Origin: Bacteroidales bacterium
GTDB taxonomy: Bacteria > Bacteroidota > Bacteroidia > Bacteroidales > Marinilabiliaceae
Direction of reading: 5' to 3'
Length of the DNA: 64,000 nucleotides
Assembly: GCA_024401355.1 (NCBI GenBank)
Contig: JAKSLF010000013.1
Coordinates: 17,198 to 81,197, forward strand
Shown here: one piece after another, positions 9,331 to 19,019 of the stretch
Layout: every line of letters starts with the position of its first letter
Position numbering within the stretch: the first letter of the stretch is position 1
The notes under the pieces: model-generated
Databases searched by the model: none
What the model was told of the DNA's origin: nothing
Seen by the model: the letters and a program-made list of their open reading frames with translations, nothing else
Made by a program: the position numbers and the translations under genes

Positions 9331-10434
9331 ATGAAAAGAGCATTATTTATAGATAGAGACGGCACACTGATAGTTGAGCCTCCAGTAACATATCAAGTAG
9401 ACACACTCGAACAGTTGGAATTCATTCCTGGAGTGTTGAGAAACATGTATTTTATACAGAAGAACCTTGATTTTGAACTTGTGATAGTTACTAATCAGGA
9501 TGGTTTGGGGACACCAGTCTATCCTCAGGAGCACTTTGACAATGTTCAGAAAAAAATGTTGCAAGTGTTTAGTGGGGAGGAAATACATTTCAGTGATATA
9601 TTAGTAGATACATCATTCCCTGAAGACAACAAGCCTACACGTAAGCCTGGTACAGCACTTTTGTCAAAGTATATGACGGGTGAATATGACCTTGCAAACA
9701 GTTATGTCATAGGAGACAGGATGACAGACATGCAACTTGCACAGAATCTTGGGTGTAAAGGTCTGATGTTGTCAGATGAAGAGTCGCCAGTTGGTATCGA
9801 GAACTGTCGACGTTGTTCGTCGTGGGACCAGATAAGTGAGATATTGTTTGCTGGTGAGCGAACTGCGACTGTCAAGAGAACAACAAAAGAAACCGACATA
9901 TTTGTAGAGATAAATTTGGACGGAACAGGCAAATGTGACATCAGCACAGGACTTGGATTCTTTGATCACATGCTGGAGCAGATAGGCAAGCATTCAGGAT
10001 CGGATTTGAACATCAGGGTAAAGGGTGACTTGAATGTAGATGAGCATCACACAATAGAAGATACAGCGATAGCATTGGGTGAGGCGATACTGAAAGCTCT
10101 TGGCAACAAGCGTGGAATAGAAAGATATGGATTCTGTCTGCCAATGGATGATTGTTTGTGTCAGGTGGCATTGGATTTCGGTGGTCGTCCATGGTTAGTG
10201 TATGATGCAAAATTCACTCGAGAGAAAATAGGTGATATGCCAACAGAGATGTTTTTGCACTTCTTTAAAAGTTTGAGTGACGCCGCAAGGATGAACCTTA
10301 ATATCAAAGCAGAAGGTGAAAACGAACATCATAAGATAGAAGGCATATTCAAGGCTCTGGCTAAAAGCATAAAAATGGCCGTCAAGCGTGATATCTATAA
10401 ATATGAGTTGCCATCAACCAAAGGTATGCTATAA
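9331..10434 (+). CDS. hisB: bifunctional histidinol-phosphatase / imidazoleglycerol-phosphate dehydratase
   Basis: Carries two steps of histidine biosynthesis in one chain. The N-terminal HAD phosphatase domain (residues 1-165) has FIDRDGTL with the catalytic Asp pair at residues 6-13. The C-terminal IGPD domain (about 180-367) has the metal-binding HHTIEDTA near 245, and [13 protein letters not shown] before it. The two-domain form is shared by Enterobacteria and Bacteroidetes. The stop codon overlaps the next start as TAATG, so the Nudix gene is translationally coupled. Other his genes are not in the window. Confidence 0.95.
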   Translation: MKRALFIDRDGTLIVEPPVTYQVDTLEQLEFIPGVLRNMYFIQKNLDFELVIVTNQDGLGTPVYPQEHFDNVQKKMLQVFSGEEIHFSDILVDTSFPEDNKPTRKPGTALLSKYMTGEYDLANSYVIGDRMTDMQLAQNLGCKGLMLSDEESPVGIENCRRCSSWDQISEILFAGERTATVKRTTKETDIFVEINLDGTGKCDISTGLGFFDHMLEQIGKHSGSDLNIRVKGDLNVDEHHTIEDTAIALGEAILKALGNKRGIERYGFCLPMDDCLCQVALDFGGRPWLVYDAKFTREKIGDMPTEMFLHFFKSLSDAARMNLNIKAEGENEHHKIEGIFKALAKSIKMAVKRDIYKYELPSTKGML

Positions 10435-11036
10435 TGAAAAAAGTATATTTTGGAGACAGATATATTGTTATTGCAAGTGAGCCATCAGACACACTGCTGA
10501 ACTATAATTATGGTGGTGTGACAGGTGATTTGTGGGATTTTGTAGAAGAATTTGTCTCGACAGAAACTATGCCTGATGCGTGTATCTGTTTAGGTGATGA
10601 GGAGACCATTTGGAAGGATTTTTCTGGTTTGTTTCGCAATATTGATGCAGCAGGTGGTCTAATAAAGAATGGCAATAATGAATACCTTGTGATTGACCGT
10701 CGTGGGTATATAGACTTGCCGAAAGGGAAAAAAGAACAAGGCGAAACCAACGAGCAGAACGCTCTTCGTGAGGTGAATGAGGAGACAGGAGTTGAGAACG
10801 TAAGAATAACATCACATCTTGTTGATACATATCATACTTATTTGATTGGTGAGGAACGAGTGCTGAAATGTACCCATTGGTATAATATGGAAGTTGATGG
10901 ATCTCCTGCGCTTATTCCTCAGACAGAAGAAGACATCGTTGTTGCCAAGTGGGTATCAAAGGAAGAGTTGAAACAACTGTCATCTAAAACATACGCATCA
11001 TTGCGTGATGTGTTTAATAATGCGGTAGAAGAATAG
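10434..11036 (+). CDS. Nudix hydrolase
   Basis: A 200-residue protein with a perfect Nudix box, G-x5-E-x7-REVNEETGV, at about residues 100-122 (it begins GKKEQGE). It hydrolyses a nucleoside diphosphate linked to some other moiety; the substrate is not predictable. An additional N-terminal region of about 75 residues carries no recognised domain. Its ATG overlaps the hisB stop (TAATG), arguing for co-expression. Confidence 0.88.
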   Translation: MKKVYFGDRYIVIASEPSDTLLNYNYGGVTGDLWDFVEEFVSTETMPDACICLGDEETIWKDFSGLFRNIDAAGGLIKNGNNEYLVIDRRGYIDLPKGKKEQGETNEQNALREVNEETGVENVRITSHLVDTYHTYLIGEERVLKCTHWYNMEVDGSPALIPQTEEDIVVAKWVSKEELKQLSSKTYASLRDVFNNAVEE

Positions 11037-11052
11037 ATTATTTTCACTTGAT

Positions 11053-11727
11053 ATGAAGATTACAATTGCTGATTTCAAACGTCTTGTAGTTGATGACTAT
11101 AAGACCATTGTCAGGAGCCGACGTCTTGTTACAGAGATGCATTCTGACAATAGAGATGACATCATCCTAAATTGTGATCTTGCCCAGATAGTATTATCCA
11201 AATTTATAGGTGAGAAAGATATATTTATTTCATCTAAAATAAATATAGCTTATAATTTGGCAAAAGGGAAGCCAGAGATGGCAAAGAACTTGATGTCATA
11301 TACTGATATATTTGCAGAAGTGAACAACATAGATGTGCCAAACATAATCGTATACGCTACATCGGACATTTCATTTGACTTCGCATATCAGATAATACGC
11401 AAGAAACTGCCATTGTTATATGTCATATATAATGTGGGGAATGCTGAGACAACTGCTTCGAATAGTGATATATTGAAAATGTTAGGTGGATTTACATCGT
11501 TATATAAAGAGAGGGTTAGTACTGTTTCGATTAGAGGTGGTGATTATGCATCATTGTTTGGAACACTAGAAAAGCAGATAGACTATACCAGACGATATCG
11601 ATGTCCATCAATTGCAATAATAGATAAATGCGAAGACTGCATAGGAGAATTTTCAGATTGGATAACGGAAAAAGGACTTGCAGAAGAAGATGAGCTCAAC
11701 GCCTACTATCAACAACAGCTAAAGTGA
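11053..11727 (+). CDS. degenerate E1-dehydrogenase-like (TPP-fold) protein
   Basis: A 224-residue protein that follows, block by block, the alpha part of Bacteroidetes 2-oxoacid dehydrogenase E1. An N-terminal DYKTIVRSRRL helix comes first, then CDLAQIVLSKF with EKDIFIS and YNLAKG (where active enzymes have a GDGKE..GDFRSGYYRDQT region). Next is VPNIIVYATSD (active enzymes: the GDG of the TPP motif), then KKLPLLYVIYNVGN, then GGDYASLFGTLEKQIDYTRR. The TPP-binding GDG and the RDQT-type catalytic positions are gone, and about a third of the domain is missing. I infer a non-catalytic relic or a regulatory homologue; family assignment is by pattern only. Its last 32 bp overlap the tail of comF on the other strand. 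Confidence 0.55.
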   Translation: MKITIADFKRLVVDDYKTIVRSRRLVTEMHSDNRDDIILNCDLAQIVLSKFIGEKDIFISSKINIAYNLAKGKPEMAKNLMSYTDIFAEVNNIDVPNIIVYATSDISFDFAYQIIRKKLPLLYVIYNVGNAETTASNSDILKMLGGFTSLYKERVSTVSIRGGDYASLFGTLEKQIDYTRRYRCPSIAIIDKCEDCIGEFSDWITEKGLAEEDELNAYYQQQLK

Positions 11728-12430
11728 CCACTCCGATACGCACGTATGGTATTTTTGCCAGTGCTTTGTAGCATACCTCAATAGTAGAGCCTGTAGTCAG
11801 AACATCATCAACAATCAACAGTCTTGCACCTGCATGTCTCTCTGGGGATTCGCATACATAGGTGTCTTGAATATCCGTCCATCTGTCAAACCTATTTTTC
11901 TTGGTTTGGGACTGTCCAACTTTAATGCGGAAGAGAATATCTTCTCTTACCATCATTCCTGTAATTTCGCTTATGCCTTTGGCTATTTCGGCAGTCTGGT
12001 TGTAGCCTCTTTGTCTTATTTTTTGAGGGTGAAGAGGTATCGGAATCAAGAAATCATAGTCCTTATGAAATCCACTTTGCAACATCATTAGTCCTAGTTG
12101 CCTTCCCATGAGTTGTGCTACATCTTTCCTCCCATGGTATTTGAAAGCATGGATTATTAATCTCAATCGCTCTCCTCTGCGGAAATAATACCCTGAGAAA
12201 GCAGAATATATCATGGTCAATCCCCAAAACTTTTGTTCTACGAAATTACCTCGTTGTGATTCGAAGCCAGTTCGTGGTAGTTCCTTTATACAATTTAAAC
12301 AAACATAGTCATTGTCGTTGGCCTCAAGCATATTGCCACATATTTGACATCTTGAGGGATAGACCAAATGAGCCAATCCGGATAGCATTTCAGGAAAGGA
12401 TGGGATTTTTATATATTGAAACAAGGACAT
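11696..12430 (-). CDS. comF: ComF-family phosphoribosyltransferase-like protein
   Basis: A 244-residue ComF/GntX homologue. It has the N-terminal double-zinc-ribbon cysteines CQICG...CLNC (about residues 30-50) and a C-terminal PRTase fold with the PRPP loop LLIVDDVLTTGSTIE at about 205. The IPIPLHPQKIRQRGYNQ segment at about 150 is diagnostic. ComF is needed for DNA uptake in naturally competent bacteria, where it acts in the cytoplasm; in others its role is unclear. It overlaps the E1-like gene tail to tail by 32 bp. Confidence 0.9.
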   Translation of the reverse strand: MSLFQYIKIPSFPEMLSGLAHLVYPSRCQICGNMLEANDNDYVCLNCIKELPRTGFESQRGNFVEQKFWGLTMIYSAFSGYYFRRGERLRLIIHAFKYHGRKDVAQLMGRQLGLMMLQSGFHKDYDFLIPIPLHPQKIRQRGYNQTAEIAKGISEITGMMVREDILFRIKVGQSQTKKNRFDRWTDIQDTYVCESPERHAGARLLIVDDVLTTGSTIEVCYKALAKIPYVRIGVVTLAVVDSRR

Positions 12431-12440
12431 GGTCTGAAAA

Positions 12441-13742
12441 TCAGTTAGCTAGTTTTACCCACTTCCACAATTCTTTTAAAGTCACCTTTTTTCCATGCAT
12501 AAGTATTCCTACACGATAAATCCTGGCCGATACCCATGTCGTAGCAATGAATGACAGGATGAGTACGGTAATAGACGTGTATATTTGCCATAAAGAAACA
12601 TTAAAAGGTAGTCTGGCTATCATTACAAATGGTGAAGAAAATGGGAAAATAGACGCAAAAACTGTAACAGGTCCATGAGGGTCGTGTACAGCATACATTG
12701 CAAGATATAGTGAAGTAATGATGAGTATGTTAATAGGCATGCTTAGCATTTGTCCATCGGTATTCGAATCAGCGGAAGCACCTATACATGCATAAAGGCT
12801 TGCGTAGAGAAGATATCCGCCTATGTAATAAGATACAAATAAAGTCAAAACGCCTACAATATCAATAGAACGTAGTGCGGAAATAATTTCCATAGCCAAT
12901 TCGGACGTTACATCCTGACTCATGTCGGCAGTAACAGATGCATCTGGAGTTGGCATTATAATGCTGGTGCATATCATAATACCAGTTCCAACGACTGCCC
13001 AGATAGCAATTTGAGTGAGAGTCATCAATGCAATGCCAATAATTTTTCCCATCATGAGGTCGAATGGCTTTACTGACGAGACAAGTATCTCGATAATCTT
13101 GTTTGTTTTCTCCTCCATCACGCTATTCATCACCATAGTTCCGCTGATGAGAACAGTCATATAGATAAGCATCATTGAGATTATTGAAATGAATTCTGTT
13201 ATGAACGGTGATGATTCGCCATCAATTCCATTCTCGCTGATTGTTATATTTGATATATCTGTTTTATCATTGAGATGTGCAATGAGTGAATCTGCTTCTG
13301 GAAAATCATTACGCAATTTGTCAGTCAACTGCTGGCGGTATTCATTACGAATATCATTTCTAATCTTTGTACATGCATCGGTAGTTAGAGATGATGAAGA
13401 ACATAGCTTAACATTTCCCTTTTTGTTTGGTGTGCCATTGATTAAAAGATATGCGTCATAGCCGCAATTGATATAAATGTGTCGGATAGAATCCTCGTCA
13501 ATATCATTAGGGAAAGGAGTGTAGTGGACAATATCGTTGCTTTGTAGTGCATGTATGTATTGGTCTGTTCTGTCTGCTACGGCTACGTTATATGTAGTCT
13601 GACTGCCAACAGAGGTCAGCAAGATAGGGAGAATCATCATGATTATCATACTGAAAGGAACCAGAAGTGAAATCACAATGAAGCTCTTTTTCTTGACTCG
13701 AGTCAGGTATTCTCTTTGAATAACTAAAAATAGATTGTTCAT
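12441..13742 (-). CDS. ABC-2 type transporter permease (NatB-like)
   Basis: A 433-residue inner-membrane permease. One membrane segment lies at the N-terminus (about 20-45), then a large extracytoplasmic domain (about 50-180), then five to six C-terminal membrane segments, the layout of Na+-efflux NatB and other ABC-2 exporters. The motif MEEKTNKIIEILVSSVKP at about 205-225 is characteristic. It lies 6 bp downstream of its ATPase partner, and the pair forms an export operon. The substrate is unknown. Confidence 0.88.
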   Translation of the reverse strand: MNNLFLVIQREYLTRVKKKSFIVISLLVPFSMIIMMILPILLTSVGSQTTYNVAVADRTDQYIHALQSNDIVHYTPFPNDIDEDSIRHIYINCGYDAYLLINGTPNKKGNVKLCSSSSLTTDACTKIRNDIRNEYRQQLTDKLRNDFPEADSLIAHLNDKTDISNITISENGIDGESSPFITEFISIISMMLIYMTVLISGTMVMNSVMEEKTNKIIEILVSSVKPFDLMMGKIIGIALMTLTQIAIWAVVGTGIMICTSIIMPTPDASVTADMSQDVTSELAMEIISALRSIDIVGVLTLFVSYYIGGYLLYASLYACIGASADSNTDGQMLSMPINILIITSLYLAMYAVHDPHGPVTVFASIFPFSSPFVMIARLPFNVSLWQIYTSITVLILSFIATTWVSARIYRVGILMHGKKVTLKELWKWVKLAN

Positions 13743-13748
13743 AATGGT

Positions 13749-14684
13749 TTATTTGGATGGTGTATTTGTGATGTTATTGTCGTTTACAGCGGTCAAGAAA
13801 ATATCATTCATTGATGGTAATTTTTCGTTTATACCGACAAGTTCTATATGGTTGATAAGAAACCGAATGAGATCGTTGGTACTCATTGGAGTTTTCATTT
13901 TGACGGTTGCAGAATTTATATCATGCGATGATGACAAGTCGGCTAAAACAATAGGATTGTCATCAGAATAGAGAAAGTCTGGTGAACCCTTGAAAGTTAT
14001 ATTGAACTCATTCTCCTTGAATTGTTGTTTGACATCCCATACAGTGCCACTTAGAATGACATGAGACTTGTTGACAAGAGAAATAGAGTCGCATATCTCT
14101 TCTACAGAAGCCATGTTGTGAGTTGAGAAAAGAATGGTAGCGCCATTGTCCCGCAGGTTGAGAATCTCTTTTTTTAGTAGGTTGGCATTTATAGGGTCGA
14201 AGCCGCTGAAAGGCTCGTCGAATATCAGAAGTTTCGGTTCATGAAGAACAGTTATAATAAACTGTATCTTCTGCTGCATACCTTTTGATAATTCATCGAC
14301 TTTCTTGTCCCACCATTCGGTGATCTCGAACTTTTCAAACCAGTCCATTAGTCTTGACTTGGCGTCATTCTTTGAGATGCCTTTAAGCTGTGCAAAGAAG
14401 ATAGCCTGTTCGCCCACCTTCATCTTTTTATATAGTCCACGCTCTTCTGGGAGGTATCCTATATTGGAAATATCATTGGGACATAGTTTGTGCCCATTGA
14501 AAAACACCTCTCCGCTATCAGGTTGGGTTATTTGGTTTACTATGCGGATAAATGTAGTTTTCCCGGCTCCGTTAGGACCTAAAAGACCATAAATAGCACC
14601 TTCTTCGACAGATATATTGAAATTGTCGAGAGCTCTGTGGTTATAATAGTCTTTTATAATGTTATGTGCTTCTAGAAATGCCAT
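13749..14684 (-). CDS. ABC transporter ATP-binding protein (NatA-like)
   Basis: A 311-residue ATPase: Walker [11 protein letters not shown] at about 36, signature LSKGMQQK at about 130, Walker B KLLIFDEPFSGFDP at about 151, and STHNM with the switch His at about 188. A C-terminal extension of about 90 residues (DUF4162-like) is typical of DrrA/NatA exporters. It is the first gene of a two-gene operon with the permease and starts just downstream of the propeller-SpoIIE gene on the same strand (22 bp). Confidence 0.9.
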   Translation of the reverse strand: MAFLEAHNIIKDYYNHRALDNFNISVEEGAIYGLLGPNGAGKTTFIRIVNQITQPDSGEVFFNGHKLCPNDISNIGYLPEERGLYKKMKVGEQAIFFAQLKGISKNDAKSRLMDWFEKFEITEWWDKKVDELSKGMQQKIQFIITVLHEPKLLIFDEPFSGFDPINANLLKKEILNLRDNGATILFSTHNMASVEEICDSISLVNKSHVILSGTVWDVKQQFKENEFNITFKGSPDFLYSDDNPIVLADLSSSHDINSATVKMKTPMSTNDLIRFLINHIELVGINEKLPSMNDIFLTAVNDNNITNTPSK

Positions 14685-14706
14685 ATTGGGGTGAAAAATT
14701 CAAATG

Positions 14707-17700
14707 TTATATTTTGATACCCATGACTATAACGTCATCAATTTGTTCCCAGTTGCCCTTCCAGCGCTTAAATTCAGCTTCAAGCTTTTTCTTCTGGTCT
14801 TCCATTGGTTCATTGACAATTTCCTCGAGGAAGCGCTTGAGAGCTCCTGCTGTATATGGTGGACGTCCTGGAGATGATGAGCCATCGAACTGGCTAGAGA
14901 AACCGTCAGAAGAGAAATATAGTGTATCTCCCTTTCGAAGTTGTGTGATAGTTTCGGTAAACTCGTTGCTGTTTCGATGTTCACCAACACCGCGGCGTGT
15001 GCCACGAATCTCGTTCATTTTGCCCTTGCTGAAGACATATATAGGTCGGCGTGCTGCCGCAGAAACAGCCTCGAGAGTATCGAAGTTGATTTCAATTATC
15101 GAGCAATCCATACCATCTTGTGCTTCAACATTCTGATTCTTGTTGAGAGTAGCCTTGATTTCCTTATCAAGTTTCTCGAGCAATGCGGCTGGGCGTCGGC
15201 TTTCCTCGTCATGTGTCGCATCATTGAGGAGGGCCGCACAAATCATGGACATGAAGGCACCCGGTACACCATGGCCAGTACAATCGCCGCAGCAAATGAG
15301 AATCTTGTTGTCGTACTTGCTATACCAGTAGAAGTCTCCACTAACAACATCACGTGGCATGAACAGAATGAATGAATCTGCAAAAGGATAGTCCTGAAGG
15401 CTGTCGATAGGAGGAAGAATAGCCGTCTGTATACGCTTAGCATAGTTGATACTATCCATGATATCGTTATTCTTCTTTTCTATTTCGCCTTTCTGTTCGC
15501 GTAATGTTATGGTTTGTCTGTCGACTTCGTCCTCAAGCTCCTTCTGTCTTTCGCGGAGTTTCTTTTCTCTCCATTTGGTTATAATTCGTACAATTACGAA
15601 TATGAGCATAAGTAATAATAGAGGGAAGAATATAGACTTCCAGAAAGGTGCATCAATATGAATCTTTATCTGGAGTGGCTTCTTGCTTACGATGCCATCA
15701 CTATTGAATGCACGTACGTGAAGAATATAGTCTCCATCAGGAAGGAAGTCGAACTCCTTATGGTTTTGAGTGCCCAGAGGCATCCATCTTTCGTTGTCAT
15801 TGCCGTCCATCTGCAGCCAATATTCATATCTCACTTTTTGTGGGTCCTTCATACAGATACCTACAAAATCGAATTCGAACTTAGCGACATTGCCATCGTA
15901 TGGATAAGGCAAATCTATATCTTCACCAATAGAATGTTTACGTCCTGATATTGTAGCCTTAGTAAGGTTAATGATAGGAGCTACACTATTCCGTTTGTCA
16001 AACTGTGAAATGTAGTGGACAACGCCAGAAGACGAAGAGAACCACAGGTCGCCAGTACCATCAGCTGTCACACCATTAAATTCCTGTCCGAGTCCGTTAG
16101 TGAGATTAAAAGCGCGAATATTTCCGGTGTTGAGATCGATACAGCTAAGACCAGGCTGATGACATACCCAAACGCGTTTGTTACCATCAATTGCGATGCC
16201 ATAGCAATAATTCTTTTCGAGTCCATCGGCCACACTAATAGAAACGATAGAGTCATTGCTGGTACATATAACGCCATTGTTGACCGTAGCTAACCAAAAT
16301 CTGTCTCGGTCATCTACAGCCATGCCTGCCACGTTGATAGGAACATCTGACAATCTGTGAGTTTCAAATTCTCCATCATTGGTAAACATGGTTATACCAC
16401 TATCCTTAGGACCAAACCATACTTGATTGTCGTTGTCGATGTATACGAAGTTGATGTTGTTGTGTGGAAGTCCATCCACTGTGGTGTAGCATCTGCTTTC
16501 ACCGGAAGGAATGTCGTAGACAATAAATCCACCTTGACTTGCAATATAGAGTTTGTCATCAGAGATGGCCAATCCGTTGATCATTTCACTTGTGTGTGAT
16601 GATTCGTTGTAAGCCAAAGACGTGAAGTTTCTAGATTCACCCTTGCGGAAGAAAATACCAGAAGATTCAGTACCAACATACTGGACAGAACGTTTGTCAT
16701 CGAAAGCGATGCTTGTTATTGATGTGCCGTTTGGTAGGCCCATAGTTGGGTCGAAGTACTCGAAATTGGCAATGCATTGCTTGTCCATCTTGATGAGACC
16801 TGTGTTTAAGCCCATCCATAGGTGTTTGTCGTCAACGGTAGCGGTTGTTATCTTGTTGCGCTGGAAACCTATTTCTGTCAAGTCATATTGAGCGAAGTAG
16901 TTATTGACCCATGCTACAGCTCCACCACCATAAGTGCCGAACCAGAAGATGCCTTCACGATCGAGCATGATGCTTGATATGAAGTTGTTATCCATACCAT
17001 TGCTTTCGTTGAGCGTGAGAGCTTCTGTATACTGCTGAGTTTCAGATGAGAACGTCCACTGACGAAGTCCTTGCCCCCATGTGCCTATGTACAGGTCACC
17101 ATTGTCGGCCTCGAAGATAGTACGGATATCATAGGCGGTATTATCAGTTGAGCAAGTCTCGATACATCTGTCAAGTTTTGTCGCGCCCTTGTCAAGAGCA
17201 TATTTATATATCTCGCCATCCTCTGTGCCGATGAGGTAAGTCCCATCTTCGTGTGACTTTGTAATACAGTTTGTAGCAGAACTTGGCAGGTCTGCGATGT
17301 CTTCAGGGTCGCGGAGAGATCCGTCGACATTAAACTTGACAAGCATTGTGCCATCTGATGTGCCTACAAGGAGTGTCAGAGAGTTTACTGCCTTGACAGA
17401 GTAGTATATACGACGCCCGAATTTTTCGCGGTCGAAGTATGTCGTTACAGAATGGTCGGGAGCGATTTTTAGAATACCTTTGTTTTGCTCGACGGCCCAA
17501 ATATTGCCTTTGTCGTCGAGGCACATATCCTTGATAGGTGCAGATACATCATCGACATGAATCTTATGAAACTGGCTGTTAATGCTGTATGTGAACTGTC
17601 CATTGCCATGTCCGCACCACAGACGTCCGTCTGTGTCGATGAGCATAGAGCTTACGAAACTGTCGGCAAGTGAGTCGCGTGTTGTGTAATTGGTGAACTT

Positions 17701-17892
17701 GAGGCCGTCGTACTTGGACAAGCCTTCGGCCATACCAATCCAGATGAAACCGTTTTTGTCCTGTGTGATGCTATAGACATAGTTCTGAGGCAAGCCAGAA
17801 ACCATGGTATATTTAGACAAGTTGAAATTCTGGGCATAAAGAGATCCTCCCCATGCGAATATCAACATTATAATTGCGAATATCTTTTTCAT
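14707..17892 (-). CDS. two-component-type beta-propeller / Y_Y_Y sensor fused to SpoIIE phosphatase
   Basis: A 1061-residue membrane protein. Signal peptide MKKIFAIIMLIFAWGGSLYAQ; about 14 propeller repeats of the two-component-regulator type (residues 25-640, with repeats such as GFIWIGMAEGLSKYDG and GIFWFGTYGGG); a Y_Y_Y domain (about 660-750); one membrane helix (about 757-775); a coiled coil (about 775-815); and a C-terminal PP2C/SpoIIE phosphatase with FMPRDVVSGDFYW, GDCTGHGVPGAFMS and LYFSSDGFSSQFDG. This extracellular architecture normally precedes a histidine kinase in hybrid systems; here the output is a Ser/Thr phosphatase. It directly follows the T9SS cluster, so a role in surface sensing linked to secretion is inferred. 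Confidence 0.9.
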   Translation of the reverse strand: MKKIFAIIMLIFAWGGSLYAQNFNLSKYTMVSGLPQNYVYSITQDKNGFIWIGMAEGLSKYDGLKFTNYTTRDSLADSFVSSMLIDTDGRLWCGHGNGQFTYSINSQFHKIHVDDVSAPIKDMCLDDKGNIWAVEQNKGILKIAPDHSVTTYFDREKFGRRIYYSVKAVNSLTLLVGTSDGTMLVKFNVDGSLRDPEDIADLPSSATNCITKSHEDGTYLIGTEDGEIYKYALDKGATKLDRCIETCSTDNTAYDIRTIFEADNGDLYIGTWGQGLRQWTFSSETQQYTEALTLNESNGMDNNFISSIMLDREGIFWFGTYGGGAVAWVNNYFAQYDLTEIGFQRNKITTATVDDKHLWMGLNTGLIKMDKQCIANFEYFDPTMGLPNGTSITSIAFDDKRSVQYVGTESSGIFFRKGESRNFTSLAYNESSHTSEMINGLAISDDKLYIASQGGFIVYDIPSGESRCYTTVDGLPHNNINFVYIDNDNQVWFGPKDSGITMFTNDGEFETHRLSDVPINVAGMAVDDRDRFWLATVNNGVICTSNDSIVSISVADGLEKNYCYGIAIDGNKRVWVCHQPGLSCIDLNTGNIRAFNLTNGLGQEFNGVTADGTGDLWFSSSSGVVHYISQFDKRNSVAPIINLTKATISGRKHSIGEDIDLPYPYDGNVAKFEFDFVGICMKDPQKVRYEYWLQMDGNDNERWMPLGTQNHKEFDFLPDGDYILHVRAFNSDGIVSKKPLQIKIHIDAPFWKSIFFPLLLLMLIFVIVRIITKWREKKLRERQKELEDEVDRQTITLREQKGEIEKKNNDIMDSINYAKRIQTAILPPIDSLQDYPFADSFILFMPRDVVSGDFYWYSKYDNKILICCGDCTGHGVPGAFMSMICAALLNDATHDEESRRPAALLEKLDKEIKATLNKNQNVEAQDGMDCSIIEINFDTLEAVSAAARRPIYVFSKGKMNEIRGTRRGVGEHRNSNEFTETITQLRKGDTLYFSSDGFSSQFDGSSSPGRPPYTAGALKRFLEEIVNEPMEDQKKKLEAEFKRWKGNWEQIDDVIVMGIKI

Positions 17893-17967
17893 ATTATTGA
17901 TAATTCAAATGTCTCAAGACAACTCACTTTCAAAAACGGCAAAGGCGTTCGCTATGTAACGCATAAT

Positions 17968-17991
17968 GGGGGCCTGCCAAGGCAGGCTCCC
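17968..17991 (-). terminator. GC-rich hairpin between the T9SS cluster and the propeller-phosphatase gene
   Basis: GCCTGCC-AA-GGCAGGC forms a perfect 7-bp stem, extended past a mismatch by GGG/CCC. It lies in the 119-bp gap between the stop of the 324-residue protein and the start of the propeller protein on the minus strand. There is no clear U-tract, so it may attenuate or protect mRNA rather than fully terminate. Confidence 0.5.
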
Positions 17992-18011
17992 TATGGTTTG
18001 TAATTACTGTA

Positions 18012-18986
18012 TTATTTTGTCTTCTGCTTAACGCCGATAGTGTACTTGTACTTTGGAATACCACCGATAGGCACACTATAGAAAGGCATCAGTTCACCAT
18101 ACTGGTTCTCAAGGAAGATGACCACATTATTATTCTTGAGTGGTTTGTTCTTGAATTTGACCATCTGTATATCCCATGAAGTCCCCTTTTCTGCATCATC
18201 AACCTTGTGTGTACTTGTCTGCCACTCGTCGTTTCCGCTGACCTTCATTGGAATACCATTTTTACATACAGAGATGACTCGAATCATACCATCGTTATCC
18301 CAGTCGAAGTTAGACTGTTTGATCGATACAACCTTGCTGTCAATGTATGGATATATATGAGAAATCTCGTTGCCATTGTCATACATACGGAACTTGTATT
18401 TGAAGTAGTATGCAAAAGCTCCATCGACCTTGATGTTGTCGTCTGATTTGCGAGAGAGGAACATGCGGTACATGTTTCCGTCATCTCCACTAAGTCCTTC
18501 AACGCATATTTTGAAAGTACGACCGCCATATTCAGGGAGGTTTTCACCTTCAGAAGGGTTGAATGGGCCAAAGGTATACCACTTGTTGTCGTATGTTGGC
18601 TCTGAACCGAAAGTCTTGGTGGCAAGCAATGTTCCACTGTCAAAGTCGCCCTTTTCGTTACACTTCTGAGCATCTTTGTTAGAGCATGAACCTACTCCGC
18701 CATATACTGAGAAACGAGTCTTGGTATTCCATGCGCCATTGAGCTCGTCATTCTGCCCACCAGCATCTGGGTCGAAGATGCGGATATAGATAGGCTGAGT
18801 GTAATCGGATGGAATAGAGAAGAAAATGACCTGAAGACAGTTGTCATCACCCCATTCTGTCTGTCCATTCTTGCCGAAAGTCATAAGAAAAGGTATGTTT
18901 TCATCGGCACCAGGAACAGGCTGCGCACCAGCAATCTCTGCCAAGCCAATAAAGGCAAGTAATGCCATAAGAACTTTCTTTTTCAT
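18012..18986 (-). CDS. secreted protein of unknown function, T9SS cluster
   Basis: A 324-residue protein with signal peptide MKKKVLMALLAFIGLAEIAGAQ. The mature part is rich in Gly, Asp, Asn and aromatic residues and looks beta-sandwich-like (FFSIPSDYTQPIYIRIFDPD, about 50-70); no catalytic motif is recognised. It contains an odd pair of cysteines in SCSNKDAQKC (about 105). No T9SS sorting domain is seen at its C-terminus, so it may stay in the periplasm or outer membrane. It is the fourth gene of the type B protein-PorP-PD40 cluster, 33 bp after the PD40/PKD gene. Function unknown. Confidence 0.7.
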   Translation of the reverse strand: MKKKVLMALLAFIGLAEIAGAQPVPGADENIPFLMTFGKNGQTEWGDDNCLQVIFFSIPSDYTQPIYIRIFDPDAGGQNDELNGAWNTKTRFSVYGGVGSCSNKDAQKCNEKGDFDSGTLLATKTFGSEPTYDNKWYTFGPFNPSEGENLPEYGGRTFKICVEGLSGDDGNMYRMFLSRKSDDNIKVDGAFAYYFKYKFRMYDNGNEISHIYPYIDSKVVSIKQSNFDWDNDGMIRVISVCKNGIPMKVSGNDEWQTSTHKVDDAEKGTSWDIQMVKFKNKPLKNNNVVIFLENQYGELMPFYSVPIGGIPKYKYTIGVKQKTK

Positions 18987-19019
18987 ATATTCTTAAGTTT
19001 ATGCGTTACAAAAAATGTT

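Noticed and set aside
14707-17892. Hybrid two-component histidine kinase
   Set aside because: The propeller and Y_Y_Y parts fit, but the output domain has SpoIIE phosphatase motifs and no H-box, kinase or receiver domain.
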